64,000 nt of DNA, from the NCBI RefSeq assembly GCF_021018895.1, contig NC_079382.1, forward strand, positions 19,305,501 to 19,369,500. The letters are read 5' to 3'. Positions 12,601-18,960 of this stretch are shown here, piece by piece. The position numbers and the translations under genes were made by a program. The notes under the pieces are model-generated. The model saw nothing but the letters and a program-made list of their open reading frames with translations, made no database searches and was not told the origin of the DNA. The DNA comes from Seriola aureovittata (taxonomy: Eukaryota; Chordata; Actinopteri; Carangiformes; Carangidae). Positions within the stretch are counted from its first letter, which is position 1. Every line of letters starts with the position of its first letter.

Positions 12601-14267
12601 TGTCGTTAGTGATCGCATCACAGGCTCCATATGTTACACAGTTTGTGTGTGACCAAACATACTGATCTTCACATTTGCACTGGAAGTTGGTGCCATTTGG
12701 GTAACACACTAAAAACACATAAGAGCAAAAACAAAACAAAAAAAAACAGTGAGCTGTGACAAAGAAAACTGCAGTAGTCTGATATTTTGCGACCTATTTT
12801 GGTTACATAAAACCAAATGAAACCTAATATCACTGACAGGCCGCCGGTGCAGGGTAAAGTCTCCTGTGCTGCTCAGCCACTGAACGATTTAATGTTTTGT
12901 TTCTTGTTGAACTTTAACTCGTGCATGTGTGCACAGGCCCTCACTACACTACTACTATTTGCAGCCACTGTAAGTTTCCCCTCTAAACTTCTCAGATGGT
13001 TTGGTTCATTTAAATAAGTGTCTGAGGCACAAAGAGGTAAAATTATACAATAATTTACAAAAACTAATATTTACAAATATTAGAGAAAAGTGCAAAAAAT
13101 GTGACACTGGAGAGCTGCTGCTTCTGTTTTCTATTTATTTTACATTTGACCATGAACTCAATGTGTCTGGGTACTTTATAGATTATTGGTAGTTTTAAAA
13201 AAAAAGAGATTCTGTATTGTACTGGGAGCAAATTAAAGGATTTAAGTACTGAAATATAGTAACAGCTATATTCAGATTTGAACATGGACTGAGTCTAATG
13301 GGGCCAACAAATCTGTAAGACTTTGCATTAAAAAAGCAGATGTGAGCTCAAACAGACTGGACAGAGGACAGGAACTGCATTTAGGAAAACACACTTGACG
13401 GTCCAGTCTTACCTGTGTTGATGTCAATGTGCGTGACATTCACAGTGGGACCCACAGCCAGGGAAAAGGTGCTGTTGTTCAGCAGTCTCCTGAGATAATC
13501 CACTGCCCCAACATCTGTCACATTCAGCTCCACCTCCACTTCATACTCAATCGGAGCTTGCTGAGCTGCAGGAACCAAAAATTTCAAATTAAATTTCAAA
13601 TTAAAAGTCCTCTAGCGTTTCAGTGGACAGAAACCCTTTATTTCTTAACAGGGCTTTTATTGCTGTGCTGCACTAAGCGTATTGTCTCATTTCTAGTTGT
13701 CATTCACATGTTATTCAGATCTGTATTCAGATGGTAAAGCTACAGGCTGGGAAACCAAAATAGGGGGAGGTGAGGAGGGGGTCTCACTGTAACAACTACA
13801 TTGCAGGATACTTATTTCCCGCTGTGCACAAGTCATACTTAGCTAAACTAATCTCCTGGCAGCAGCTTCATATTTAACAGACTGATGTGAGTATCAAACG
13901 TCTCATCTTACTCCTGGTGAGAAAGCAAGTATATTTACCAAACTGTTGGTTCATCATATTTGATGATACTAAACTGTTGTACTGCCCATTTCTTCTCTGT
14001 CTGGTGTGAGGTAGACAGTCTTCTTCTGTTTCGCCTTCCTGAGGCTAAACACACAAATAAACAAACAAACAAAAAGCACATCAGGTTCAAATTACCGCCT
14101 GGTGTTTTTTATCAAAGCACAAGCCCCATATTTTCTGTTGAGTAGTGTAAATACAGCAGACCTACCGGTGAAACCAGACGTGAAAACTCAAAGATGTTCT
14201 GTGTTCCCAAAATAACAAGTGTCACGACAAGGGCAAAGATGGTCAAGCCATTCTTAGTTATGGCCAT
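1..14267 (-). CDS. adgrf5-like: adgrf5-like adhesion G-protein-coupled receptor, 5' and middle exons (3' part outside window)
   Basis: Cell-surface receptor of the adhesion GPCR family, subfamily F. I joined 35 coding exons on the minus strand: 14166-14267, 13939-14038, 13413-13565, 12544-12708, 12299-12454, 11957-12100, 11691-11861, 11536-11562, 11286-11429, 10987-11157, 10827-10868, 10589-10741, 10198-10368, 9565-9606, 9324-9476, 8931-9101, 8771-8812, 8530-8682, 8275-8439, 8158-8193, 7738-7806, 7494-7565, 7133-7201, 6736-6807, 6063-6125, 4817-5761, 4443-4664, 4130-4236, 3977-4035, 3739-3878, 3435-3647, 1769-2125, 1504-1682, 669-833 and 1-621. All have AG/GT borders and the phases chain without error to 1,938 codons. 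The domain order (furin site, EYxV module, Cys-rich module, SEA, Ig, hormone-receptor-like, GAIN) is that of ADGRF5/GPR116. The multiplied N-terminal modules and mucin region are additions. In mammals ADGRF5 controls lung surfactant; the fish role is not inferable here. Which fish ADGRF paralogue this is remains open. Confidence 0.88.
669..833 (-). CDS. adgrf5-like: adgrf5-like exon 34: start of GAIN domain (helical subdomain A)
   Basis: A 165-bp exon of 55 codons, phase 0-0, with acceptor TTTCAG and donor GTAAGT. It contains DLAKDEVPQFVANLNETVQQ and later SAVVDILNTVATVSTAVNET. It is helical and hydrophobic-heptad-like, as in GAIN subdomain A of adhesion GPCRs. Confidence 0.8.
1504..1682 (-). 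CDS. adgrf5-like: adgrf5-like exon 33: hormone-receptor-like Cys module
   Basis: A 179-bp exon, phase 1 to 0. It reads RCNDTQYGVGREGDRSSIEC, then AICQETGEWKLQEDTCIVTK and ends KELLIDSQ. The C...C...C..W...C pattern corresponds to the sushi/hormone-receptor-like module that precedes GAIN in ADGRF5. The acceptor was chosen as AG at 1683-1684 because the next AG would break the frame. Confidence 0.75.
1769..2125 (-). CDS. adgrf5-like: adgrf5-like exon 32: end of Ig 1 and Ig-like domain 2
   Basis: A 357-bp exon, phase 1-1. It opens GFYTCTLRSTALDF to finish Ig 1. Ig 2 has VNVRCENEAMQPLTCCVQRP, VEWFLDG, CIRHDYNLRSCSG and LRFICRVVDA. The CC pair and Cys-rich loop are distinctive of ADGRF5 Ig domains. 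Mammalian ADGRF5 has three Ig domains; I find only two here. Confidence 0.8.
3435..3647 (-). CDS. adgrf5-like: adgrf5-like exon 31: Ig-like domain 1
   Basis: Phase 1-1 exon. Strand B contains TMTLTCGPP, the C strand has SSAWKFKGREI, and the end ILADRG joins the next exon's FYTCTL to make the D-x-G-x-Y-x-C signature of Ig folds. The disulfide pair is thus split between exons 31 and 32. Confidence 0.8.
3739..4236 (-). CDS. adgrf5-like: adgrf5-like exons 28-30: SEA domain
   Basis: Exons 4130-4236, 3977-4035 and 3739-3878 together encode about residues 1325-1426. Landmarks are INLEMSIRLDMDYTSELNDP, then LEDLYKEISGYIGVSVTRF, then REGSVITDFVVET. The G-S-V motif in REGSVI sits where SEA domains self-cleave between Gly and Ser, and mammalian ADGRF5 has GSVVV there. 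Phases run 1-0, 0-2 and 2-1, as expected for a domain that is not an exchangeable single-exon cassette. Confidence 0.82.
4443..4664 (-). CDS. adgrf5-like: adgrf5-like exon 27: Ser/Thr-rich linker
   Basis: Encodes residues 1251-1324, phase 1-1. It begins TDVTSRNTTISSLSDAPTTP, runs through Thr-rich sequence and ends ISPTQLTG. It is the non-repetitive end of the mucin stalk. The donor is GTAGTG, weaker than its neighbours. Confidence 0.75.
4817..5761 (-). CDS. adgrf5-like: adgrf5-like exon 26: 945-bp mucin minisatellite exon
   Basis: A single phase 1-1 exon of 314 codons built of about 30 tandem 10-residue units, consensus TTGVNTTTVA (30 bp each; one unit is 27 bp). Nearly every unit carries an NTT or NAT sequon and five or six threonines, so the product is predicted to be a heavily N- and O-glycosylated stiff stalk. 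The exon starts DSTTVATTSLN like the mini-exons and ends INVT. Copy number in such repeats usually varies between individuals. Confidence 0.8.
4817..5761. repeat. 30-bp coding minisatellite
   Basis: About 30 head-to-tail units. On the plus strand they read GTTGTTGTGTTCACACCCGT followed by TGTAGCGACT, with point variants. Because the unit is a multiple of three and lacks stop codons in several frames, a long opposite-strand frame is also open; that frame has no other support. Confidence 0.95.
6063..7806 (-). CDS. adgrf5-like: adgrf5-like exons 21-25: Thr-rich mucin mini-exons
   Basis: Five exons of 63-72 bp at 7738-7806, 7494-7565, 7133-7201, 6736-6807 and 6063-6125. Each starts after AG with DST or NTT and ends VT or LT with a split codon at GTAAGT, GTGAGT or GTCAGT. 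All are phase 1-1 and share the plan DSTT-NTT-TTP-TTT. They form an O-glycosylation-rich stalk. Exons 22 and 24 also share over 70 bp of following intron almost unchanged, so the copies arose by exon duplication. Confidence 0.75.
6240..6420. repeat. Possible non-LTR retroelement fragment
   Basis: Located in the intron between exons 24 and 25. It contains TTATTTATCCCCAAGGGGCA followed by an A- and CA-rich tail with ACACACAACCAGTGC. This resembles recurring fish retroelement 3' sequence as I remember it; no target-site duplication was found. Confidence 0.3.
7985..8031 (-). CDS. adgrf5-like: Optional Thr-rich terminal exon with in-frame stop (or decayed exon)
   Basis: After a good acceptor (pyrimidine tract ending in AG), the sequence reads TTTVATTPNTTTT in the frame that exon 20 would supply, then TAA at 7985-7987. 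No donor precedes the stop. An ATTAAA motif on the minus strand follows at 7896-7901. It is either a dead copy of the Thr-rich mini-exons or an alternative last exon giving a secreted ectodomain without SEA, Ig, GAIN or membrane parts. The main reading skips it. A second, more decayed Thr-rich remnant lies near 7861-7893. Confidence 0.35.
8158..8439 (-). CDS. adgrf5-like: adgrf5-like exons 19-20: last cysteine-rich module and linker
   Basis: Exon 19 (8275-8439) opens VCYPNGTTHQCRCEGQFLW, contains WPCHMC and ends GSYCQPWT: nine cysteines and 165 bp, the length of exon 4. Exon 20 (8158-8193) is a 36-bp linker, LFICPSPSPPN, with one cysteine. Both are phase 1-1. They are divergent from cassettes A-C and close the array before the Thr-rich region. 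Confidence 0.75.
8530..9101 (-). CDS. adgrf5-like: adgrf5-like repeat cassette C (exons 16-18)
   Basis: Cysteine-rich module 8931-9101, linker 8771-8812 and EYEV module 8530-8682, again 171, 42 and 153 bp. The EYEV exon differs from cassette A by Ser for Asn in RTIVSNISSP. Introns are nearly identical to those of cassette B, with about one difference in 88 bp between linker and EYEV exon. Donors are GTAAGT, GTAAGC and GTAACA. Confidence 0.85.
9324..10368 (-). CDS. adgrf5-like: adgrf5-like repeat cassette B (exons 13-15), with a long intron
   Basis: Cysteine-rich module 10198-10368, linker 9565-9606 and EYEV module 9324-9476, with the same exon lengths (171, 42, 153 bp) and phases as cassettes A and C. 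The intron between the cysteine-rich and linker exons is about 590 bp rather than about 118 bp. The extra segment, about 9717-10190, begins exactly after a shared CCTCTAG sequence. It was either gained here or lost from the two sister copies. I see no coding content in the extra segment. Confidence 0.85.
10589..11157 (-). CDS. adgrf5-like: adgrf5-like repeat cassette A (exons 10-12)
   Basis: Three exons, all phase 1-1. The cysteine-rich module at 10987-11157 runs VCSPSSGGFQCRCEDQYIW through GQYCQPVDQY, with nine Cys. The 42-bp linker at 10827-10868 has FTACLPSTPSPPT. The EYEV module at 10589-10741 has APPVVYEYIISVELNISD. The protein is almost identical to cassettes B and C, and the introns between linker and EYEV exon are nearly the same, showing recent tandem duplication. 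Confidence 0.85.
11286..11429 (-). CDS. adgrf5-like: adgrf5-like exon 9: EYEV module
   Basis: Encodes residues 340-387, phase 1-1. VVYEYIVSVELNISDVSL onward is almost identical to exons 12, 15 and 18, but it lacks the leading Ala-Pro-Pro and uses a different acceptor. It ends ISEVNIST. It carries several N-glycosylation sequons (NIS, NIST). Confidence 0.8.
11536..11562 (-). CDS. adgrf5-like: adgrf5-like exon 8: 27-bp cysteine linker micro-exon
   Basis: A 27-bp exon, phase 1-1, flanked by CTGTCCACAG and GTAAAG. It encodes about nine residues, LTGCSLET after the split codon, with a single cysteine. Its position matches the 42-bp linker exons of the three later copies, which read FTACLPSTPSPPT. 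It is supported by position, splice sites and cysteine content; its small size makes it easy to miss by automated annotation. Confidence 0.65.
11691..11861 (-). CDS. adgrf5-like: adgrf5-like exon 7: cysteine-rich module 2 (9 Cys)
   Basis: Encodes residues 274-330, phase 1-1. It opens VCSQDGAGFQCRCEDDY and contains LPCDKC, so it has the extra cysteine absent from module 1. It ends GQYCQSIQHQ. The next exon is a 27-bp linker that supplies one more cysteine. Confidence 0.8.
11957..12454 (-). CDS. adgrf5-like: adgrf5-like exons 5-6: two consecutive EYEV modules
   Basis: Exon 5 (12299-12454) reads EVVQLYGYMLEVEVGVSDIA and ends VNITQIDILFT. Exon 6 (11957-12100) reads VPSIIYEYQIFIEVETTDAD and ends VNISNADITT. 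Both are phase 1-1 with good splice sites. They follow each other with no cysteine-rich exon in the 198-bp intron between them, so the alternation of modules is broken here. A cysteine-rich exon may have been lost, or one module duplicated alone. Confidence 0.75.
12544..12708 (-). CDS. adgrf5-like: adgrf5-like exon 4: cysteine-rich module 1 (8 Cys)
   Basis: Encodes residues 119-173, phase 1-1. Eight cysteines in the pattern VC-x8-CxC-x10-C-x5-C-x7-CxC-x10-C, ending GEYCQP. The position that is Cys in all later copies is His here (WSHTNC). The spacing matches the single cysteine-rich segment of mammalian ADGRF5. Unlike later copies it is not followed by a short cysteine-bearing linker exon. 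Confidence 0.8.
12711..13412 (-). other. adgrf5-like: Intron between adgrf5-like exons 3 and 4
   Basis: About 700 bp of AT-rich sequence. I find no further exon, RNA gene or repeat that I can name. Confidence 0.6.
13413..13565 (-). CDS. adgrf5-like: adgrf5-like exon 3: first EYEV (SEA-like) module
   Basis: Encodes residues 68-118, phase 1-1. It begins with AQQAPIEYEVEVELNVTDVG and ends in an Asn-rich strand with sequons (VNVTHIDINT). This is the equivalent of the single EYTVNIEI segment following the furin site in mammalian ADGRF5. It is the founder-like copy of the module repeated downstream. Confidence 0.8.
13939..14038 (-). CDS. adgrf5-like: adgrf5-like exon 2: propeptide with furin-type site
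   Basis: Encodes residues 35-67. An acidic start (EGETEED) is followed by HTRQRRNGQ, where R-Q-R-R fits the furin consensus R-X-[K/R]-R. Mammalian ADGRF5 has an RQKR site in the equivalent place, just before its EYTV module, so the correspondence supports both gene identity and secretory-pathway processing. Acceptor CAG at phase 0; donor GTAAAT at phase 1. Confidence 0.75.
14166..14267 (-). CDS. adgrf5-like: adgrf5-like exon 1: signal peptide
   Basis: Encodes residues 1-34. After MAITKNG comes a hydrophobic run (LTIFALVVTLVILG) of signal-peptide type. The start is the first ATG after a strong splice acceptor: a long pyrimidine tract ends in AG at 14271-14272, so the exon opens only three bases before the ATG. 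The untranslated leader exon must therefore lie upstream and was not found. The context around the ATG is favourable (G at -3, G at +4). The donor is GTAGGT at phase 0. Confidence 0.75.
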
Positions 14268-14640
14268 TACCTTCAAGAAAGAGAGGCAGAGAGGTGCAGA
14301 AAAGAAAAGAAATTATATGGTGAGTCATTGTTTTACAGCCTATCGTTACACACAGCGGATGTGGAACTTCTCCGACAGGTCCCACGTTTGACATCTACGA
14401 ACTACTGAACAAAGAAAAGTCAGGTCAATTATTAGTGAAAGTTTAATAACATAATAATTCATTCATTGTATCATTTTAGTCTTGTAGCTTTGGTTTCAGG
14501 GCAAGCACAAATTCAAAACATGGACTTTGACACTTCCTTCTGTACCACATTCACCGATGCAATTATTATATCATAGTAATAGGCACTGCAGATAGTTTGT
14601 AAACCACACTGACAGGAAATAAAGCAGCTGTGGGGCAGGG
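14268..14640. other. Upstream intron/flank of adgrf5-like
   Basis: Contains the pyrimidine-rich tract (minus strand) and acceptor that precede the start-codon exon. No leader exon, TATA box or CpG-rich promoter was recognised. Confidence 0.5.
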
Positions 14641-15190
14641 CGGTCAATTCTCTTACGTACAGAAATGTAATATATGACATATATGTCACCTATAAGGGGA
14701 GATATTATTAAGACGTATATACATCCTCTGAATAAATGAAGATATACGTTTTTTTTAACATATATGAAATACCCATAGTAAAATTTGTACCGTATATCCA
14801 AAAATACCTATGAATTTTTATATAGTTTAACATGTTGAGACTTTATATGTCAACAATATATATTTAATTTATTTATATATATGCAAGTTTATTGAAACAA
14901 CATATATATAAAATTCCTATATGCTTATGTATGTGTTTCTTATTGTTGTCCTGTTAATTTTAAACATGTCTATCTTCCCATTCTGGGAAAGTATTCTCAT
15001 ATAATATCAACATATATCGACTCTGGCTTTGGGATGGGTAAATATTTATGCAACATACGGTATGTCTATAAGCATACATACATAAACATACATATTTGTG
15101 TGAGCTAGACATGTATGTCAATATATGAAATTGTTCTAATTTTTACATCTATTTAATAAATGGAAATTCAATATGTACATATATTACATT
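14641..15190. other. AT-rich low-complexity stretch
   Basis: Dominated by TATATG/CATATA words with only short, irregular repeats. Nothing coding. It may be a decayed element or intronic/promoter-proximal spacer upstream of adgrf5-like. Confidence 0.5.
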
Positions 15191-15976
15191 TGCATACGGG
15201 TTACCCTGTCAACAGTTTTCCTAGAATACTTCCTCAGGAGAAAGTAGTTCCAATGAAAAACACAGAAAGAAAGGTCTGGCAGCAGAAAATCAAAACTATC
15301 AGAATGACCAGGTACCAGCGACTAGAGGCAACAGAGAGTCCGTGTTTCAGGTGAAGCCAGGAAGTACAGACGTGTGACCTTCTTTGGCTCCTGGCTCATA
15401 ATCAAGATACCAAATGCATTTGTTTAGAGATAACAGGCCTCACATTGTTTTCCAGTATGCACACCTTTAATGGCTTGTCCTCTTCAAGGGAACTTTAGCA
15501 GCATTAAACAGAGCGTTGGTTGTGAATCAACAGAATCCAGTGCTGCTTGATGGCTCAGATTCATCATGTTATAGACACCAGAATGGAGATCTGTTCAGAA
15601 ATGGAAGAGGGTGAGAAATGCATGATGATAGTTAAAGTGTATCATCTACTCATTCGTGTGTTTCCAGTAGCACACACACATTTTCTTGAGGTGTTGGCAC
15701 AAAGACACATTGTGTACTGACACCTCTGTCGAGACAGCGAGGACATCAAAGGCAGTGACGTATCATTAAATGTTATTAGTTTGAGGGAACATGAATTGGT
15801 TCACAGGTGCAGCACTTGACAAAGAAACTACTGTGATACCAACACAACAAGTCTTATTAGTGTGGAAAACAAGAATGTCTTTTACATCCCTCAGTCTTAA
15901 CAACCTCCACCTCACTGTTATCATTCGTCTATCATCTGTCCCTGAGGCAGCAGATTATGGAGTCCCAAAACTGACA

Positions 15977-15982
<6 letters not shown>
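15191..15982. other. Unannotated intergenic or leader-intron sequence
   Basis: No conserved reading frame, RNA gene or named repeat seen. Any 5' untranslated exon of adgrf5-like could lie here. Confidence 0.4.

Positions 15983-16022
<40 letters not shown>
15983..16022. repeat. (TG)n microsatellite
   Basis: About 20 TG units followed by TGCGCGC. Confidence 0.95.
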
Positions 16023-16027
<5 letters not shown>

Positions 16028-16153
16028 TTGTGTTCTTGAAATTGTGCCAACGTGTGTGATTTAATGGCTCCTTTCTCATGTCAAATAAATCAAAAACTAA
16101 AATATTTTAATGAGAATCCATGAGATACCTCAATTAACTTGTTACAATCGGAG

Positions 16154-16228
16154 CAAGTTAATTGTAGTTATGCAATTGTAGCTAGCTTCAATGCAGCTAG
16201 TTACATTAACATAACTACAATTAACTTG
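16154..16228. repeat. 75-nt fold-back inverted repeat
   Basis: Perfect 19-nt arms: CAAGTTAATTGTAGTTATG at 16154-16172 and its reverse complement at 16210-16228. The inner parts pair further, with AGCTAGC against CAGCTAG-type sequence, leaving a loop near TTCAATG. It could be a tiny MITE or a small-RNA-like hairpin; there is no evidence for transcription. Confidence 0.7.
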
Positions 16229-16356
16229 TCGGCTGATATGATTTAGCTTATCACTCAGGAAAACCCAAATCGTCATCACAAACTTCGGTACAGTACTTTG
16301 CAGTAAAACACAATTACAATCACATTGCACAAAAATTGCATTACAGTTCTTTACAG

Positions 16357-16617
16357 CAGTGGTTCTCAAACGTTTTCACGTCATCGACCCCTGAACTGAC
16401 ACAAATTAGACCACGGACCCCCATCTGATAAGACTTTTGCTGTTAGATGTTTTATTACAGAAAGTGTTTAAACCCATGAACAAAATACCCATACACTCTG
16501 TCACTGTGTTACTTATGGATGGAATTACAGTGAAAAGAAATTGTTTTTGCTGGGGACCCCCAGGAAAACCTCTCAAGGACCCCTGGGGGCCCCTGGACCC
16601 CACTTTGAGAACCACTG
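16357..16617. mobile_element. Non-autonomous hAT (Charlie-type) element with target-site duplication
   Basis: A 261-bp element. It starts CAGTGGTTCTCAAACG and ends CACTTTGAGAACCACTG, giving perfect 14-nt terminal inverted repeats of hAT-Charlie type. It is flanked by 8-bp duplications CTTTACAG (16349-16356) and CTCTACAG (16618-16625), one mismatch apart and both fitting the hAT target pattern nTnTAnAn. There is no transposase; it is too short to be autonomous. Confidence 0.9.
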
Positions 16618-16625
16618 CTCTACAG

Positions 16626-17181
16626 AATGTTTAAAGCAGATCAAAGACATGGAGGGAGGTCACCATGTTCAGGATGCAAGAGAGAAAAACAAAACCTAAT
16701 AGTAACTAATAATATAGGCCAATATGCACAGGAAGCATGAAAATAGGTCAAGAACCTCTCTGCTCTGGTCTTGGGTTAGTAAAGTTGTATTATTGAATTT
16801 TATCTTACAGAAAGTCATTTTACTTCATTATGTTGCAGCACTTATTACACTTTCACAGAGAATAACAGAACCCACCGAGTATTGCAAATACAAATGTAAA
16901 TACGCCACAGATTCTGCCAGCATTTTTGCTAAATTATGGCAGCCGTCAACATTCCTTCCCCTGAGTCTATAATTACATTAGTACTTAGTACTCATGGGTC
17001 GGACTGCACCCATCTTTGAACTCGGCCGTCACAATTAACGACACACTTGGAAAGTTTTGTGACAGCATCTCACACAGCTGTGATATCATAATGACAAAAT
17101 ATGTCCACAAACAGACAGGCAGAGAGTACGGGAAACACTCTGCGAAGTTTCCGCTATATCCCGCCTCTCCGTGACATGAGG
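16626..17181. other. Unannotated intergenic sequence
   Basis: No gene, RNA or named repeat recognised. Confidence 0.5.
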
Positions 17182-17224
17182 ACACACACACACACACACA
17201 CAGACACACACACACACACACACA
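17182..17224. repeat. (CA)n microsatellite
   Basis: About 20 CA units interrupted by one CAGA. Confidence 0.95.
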
Positions 17225-18398
17225 TGAAATCTGAAATGCAATTAAGATAAACTGGGAAAGAAAACCGCACTGCTAGATGGACAATATCGGTCTGTGCTGA
17301 AATTTCACAGAATATTCTAACTTTCAGAAAAACATGTTGATTCTTGTGGACAAATAAAAGAGATTTTTCATCACAGAATAATTGTCTTTGATCAGTATTG
17401 CCTTTGAGCATTGATAGCTACATCAACCTAACAATAAACAGTATTTTCACAGAACACACACAGCACACATTGTGCAGTTTAAGTCAACAAAACACCTAAA
17501 TGAGTCAAAGCAAACCGGGGCAAATAGTTTTTCAGTGTTATCTGCCATTTCACACGCTCATACACAGACACCATAGAGAATGATTTCTGTATAATCAGAA
17601 AAGAGGTCAACCTGTAAACAACCAGCTCCCTCAGTGAGTTCATTCCTGGAAAACACCTAATGAAACATTTTCCCTACAAAAAGAGCCTGTTCACAGAAAA
17701 ATGTAAATCAGCCAAATGTCTTACCATAGTTAACGTTTTCTCTCTCCTCTGGTGTAACTGTTCCCCTTGTGTGCTCAGAAAACACACTTCATAACAGACT
17801 CCTGCAGTGTAGAGGCTGCCAAACCCGTATCTTGAACTATGGGAAACATGCTGCGCACAAAACTTCCTGAAATATAGTAGGGGACACCCACTGCGCTGGC
17901 AGTGGCTCAACAGGTTTAATTATTCCCTGAGTTTCCTTGTCAGATTTTATCAGCTTTTTTCTCTTTGTAGCTGTATACAAGTGTGAAACAGAGACCGTAA
18001 TCTGGCAAAGAGGCTGATAGAGAGATTTATAGATTATAAAAGACAACAGTATTTATTTTTTCCTTAACTAATTATGTAAATTATGTGAACTCGGAAAGTT
18101 GGAGAAGCAGCAACTTGTTAACACAGTTATAAAGAAAGATGATAACACTTGTACCATCTATGTTAATCTATGTTAATTTCATTTTAAAGTATGTGTGATT
18201 TAATTATTTAATTAGATATTGCCAAGTAATTAAAAAAAATGTACAAAAGAAAAGATTACACCTAAAAACATTAAGGCTGCTGGGAAAAAACAAAGCCAAC
18301 CCCAAACATCGAACACATCAAACGAGTGTTTTTAAGTATTTTGAATTTCCCTGTGCTTGGTCTGCTGTGAGCCGGTGTCACTGACCTGGTGCTGGGAG
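17225..18398. other. Unannotated intergenic sequence
   Basis: AT-rich, with no supported gene or named repeat. Confidence 0.5.
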
Positions 18399-18960
18399 CC
18401 TTGTTGCTCCTGGAGAGCCAGGGGAAGGAGAGAGAGATGTTGCTCCTGGAGAGCCAGGGGAAGGAGAGAGAGATGTTGCTCCTGGAGAGCCAGGGGAAGG
18501 AGAGAGAGATGTTGCTCCTGGAGAGCCAGGGGAAGGAGAGAGAGATGTTGCTCCTGGAGAGCCAGGGGAAGGAGAAAGAGATGTTGCTCCTGGAGAGCCA
18601 GGGGAAGGAGAGAGAGATGTTGCTCCTGGAGAGCCAGGGGAAGGAGAGAGAGAGATGTTGCTCCTGGAGAGCCAGGGGAAGGAGAGAGAGAGAGATGTTG
18701 CTCCTGGAGAGCCAGGGGAAGGACAGAGAGAGAGATGTTGCTCCTGGAGAGCCAGGGGAAGGAGAGAGAGAGAGATGTTGCTCCTGGAGAGCCAGGGGAA
18801 GGACAGAGAGAGAGATGTTGCTCCTGGAGAGCCAGGGGAAGGAGAGAGAGAGAGATGTTGCTCCTGGAGAGCCAGGGGAAGGACAGAGAGAGAGATGTTG
18901 CTCCTGGAGAGCCAGGGGAAGGAGAGAGAGAGATGTTGCTCCTGGGCAAGCCAGGGAGAA
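18399..18960. repeat. 36-40-bp minisatellite, about 15 copies
   Basis: Core TTGCTCCTGGAGAGCCAGGG followed by GAAGGAGAGAGAGATG. Early copies are 36 bp; later ones grow to 38-40 bp by added AG dinucleotides, and some carry GGACAG instead of GGAGAG. The 36-bp unit keeps frames open on both strands, producing collagen-like GEPGEGE and Ser/Leu-rich frames that are repeat artefacts. It is noncoding in my reading. Confidence 0.95.
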
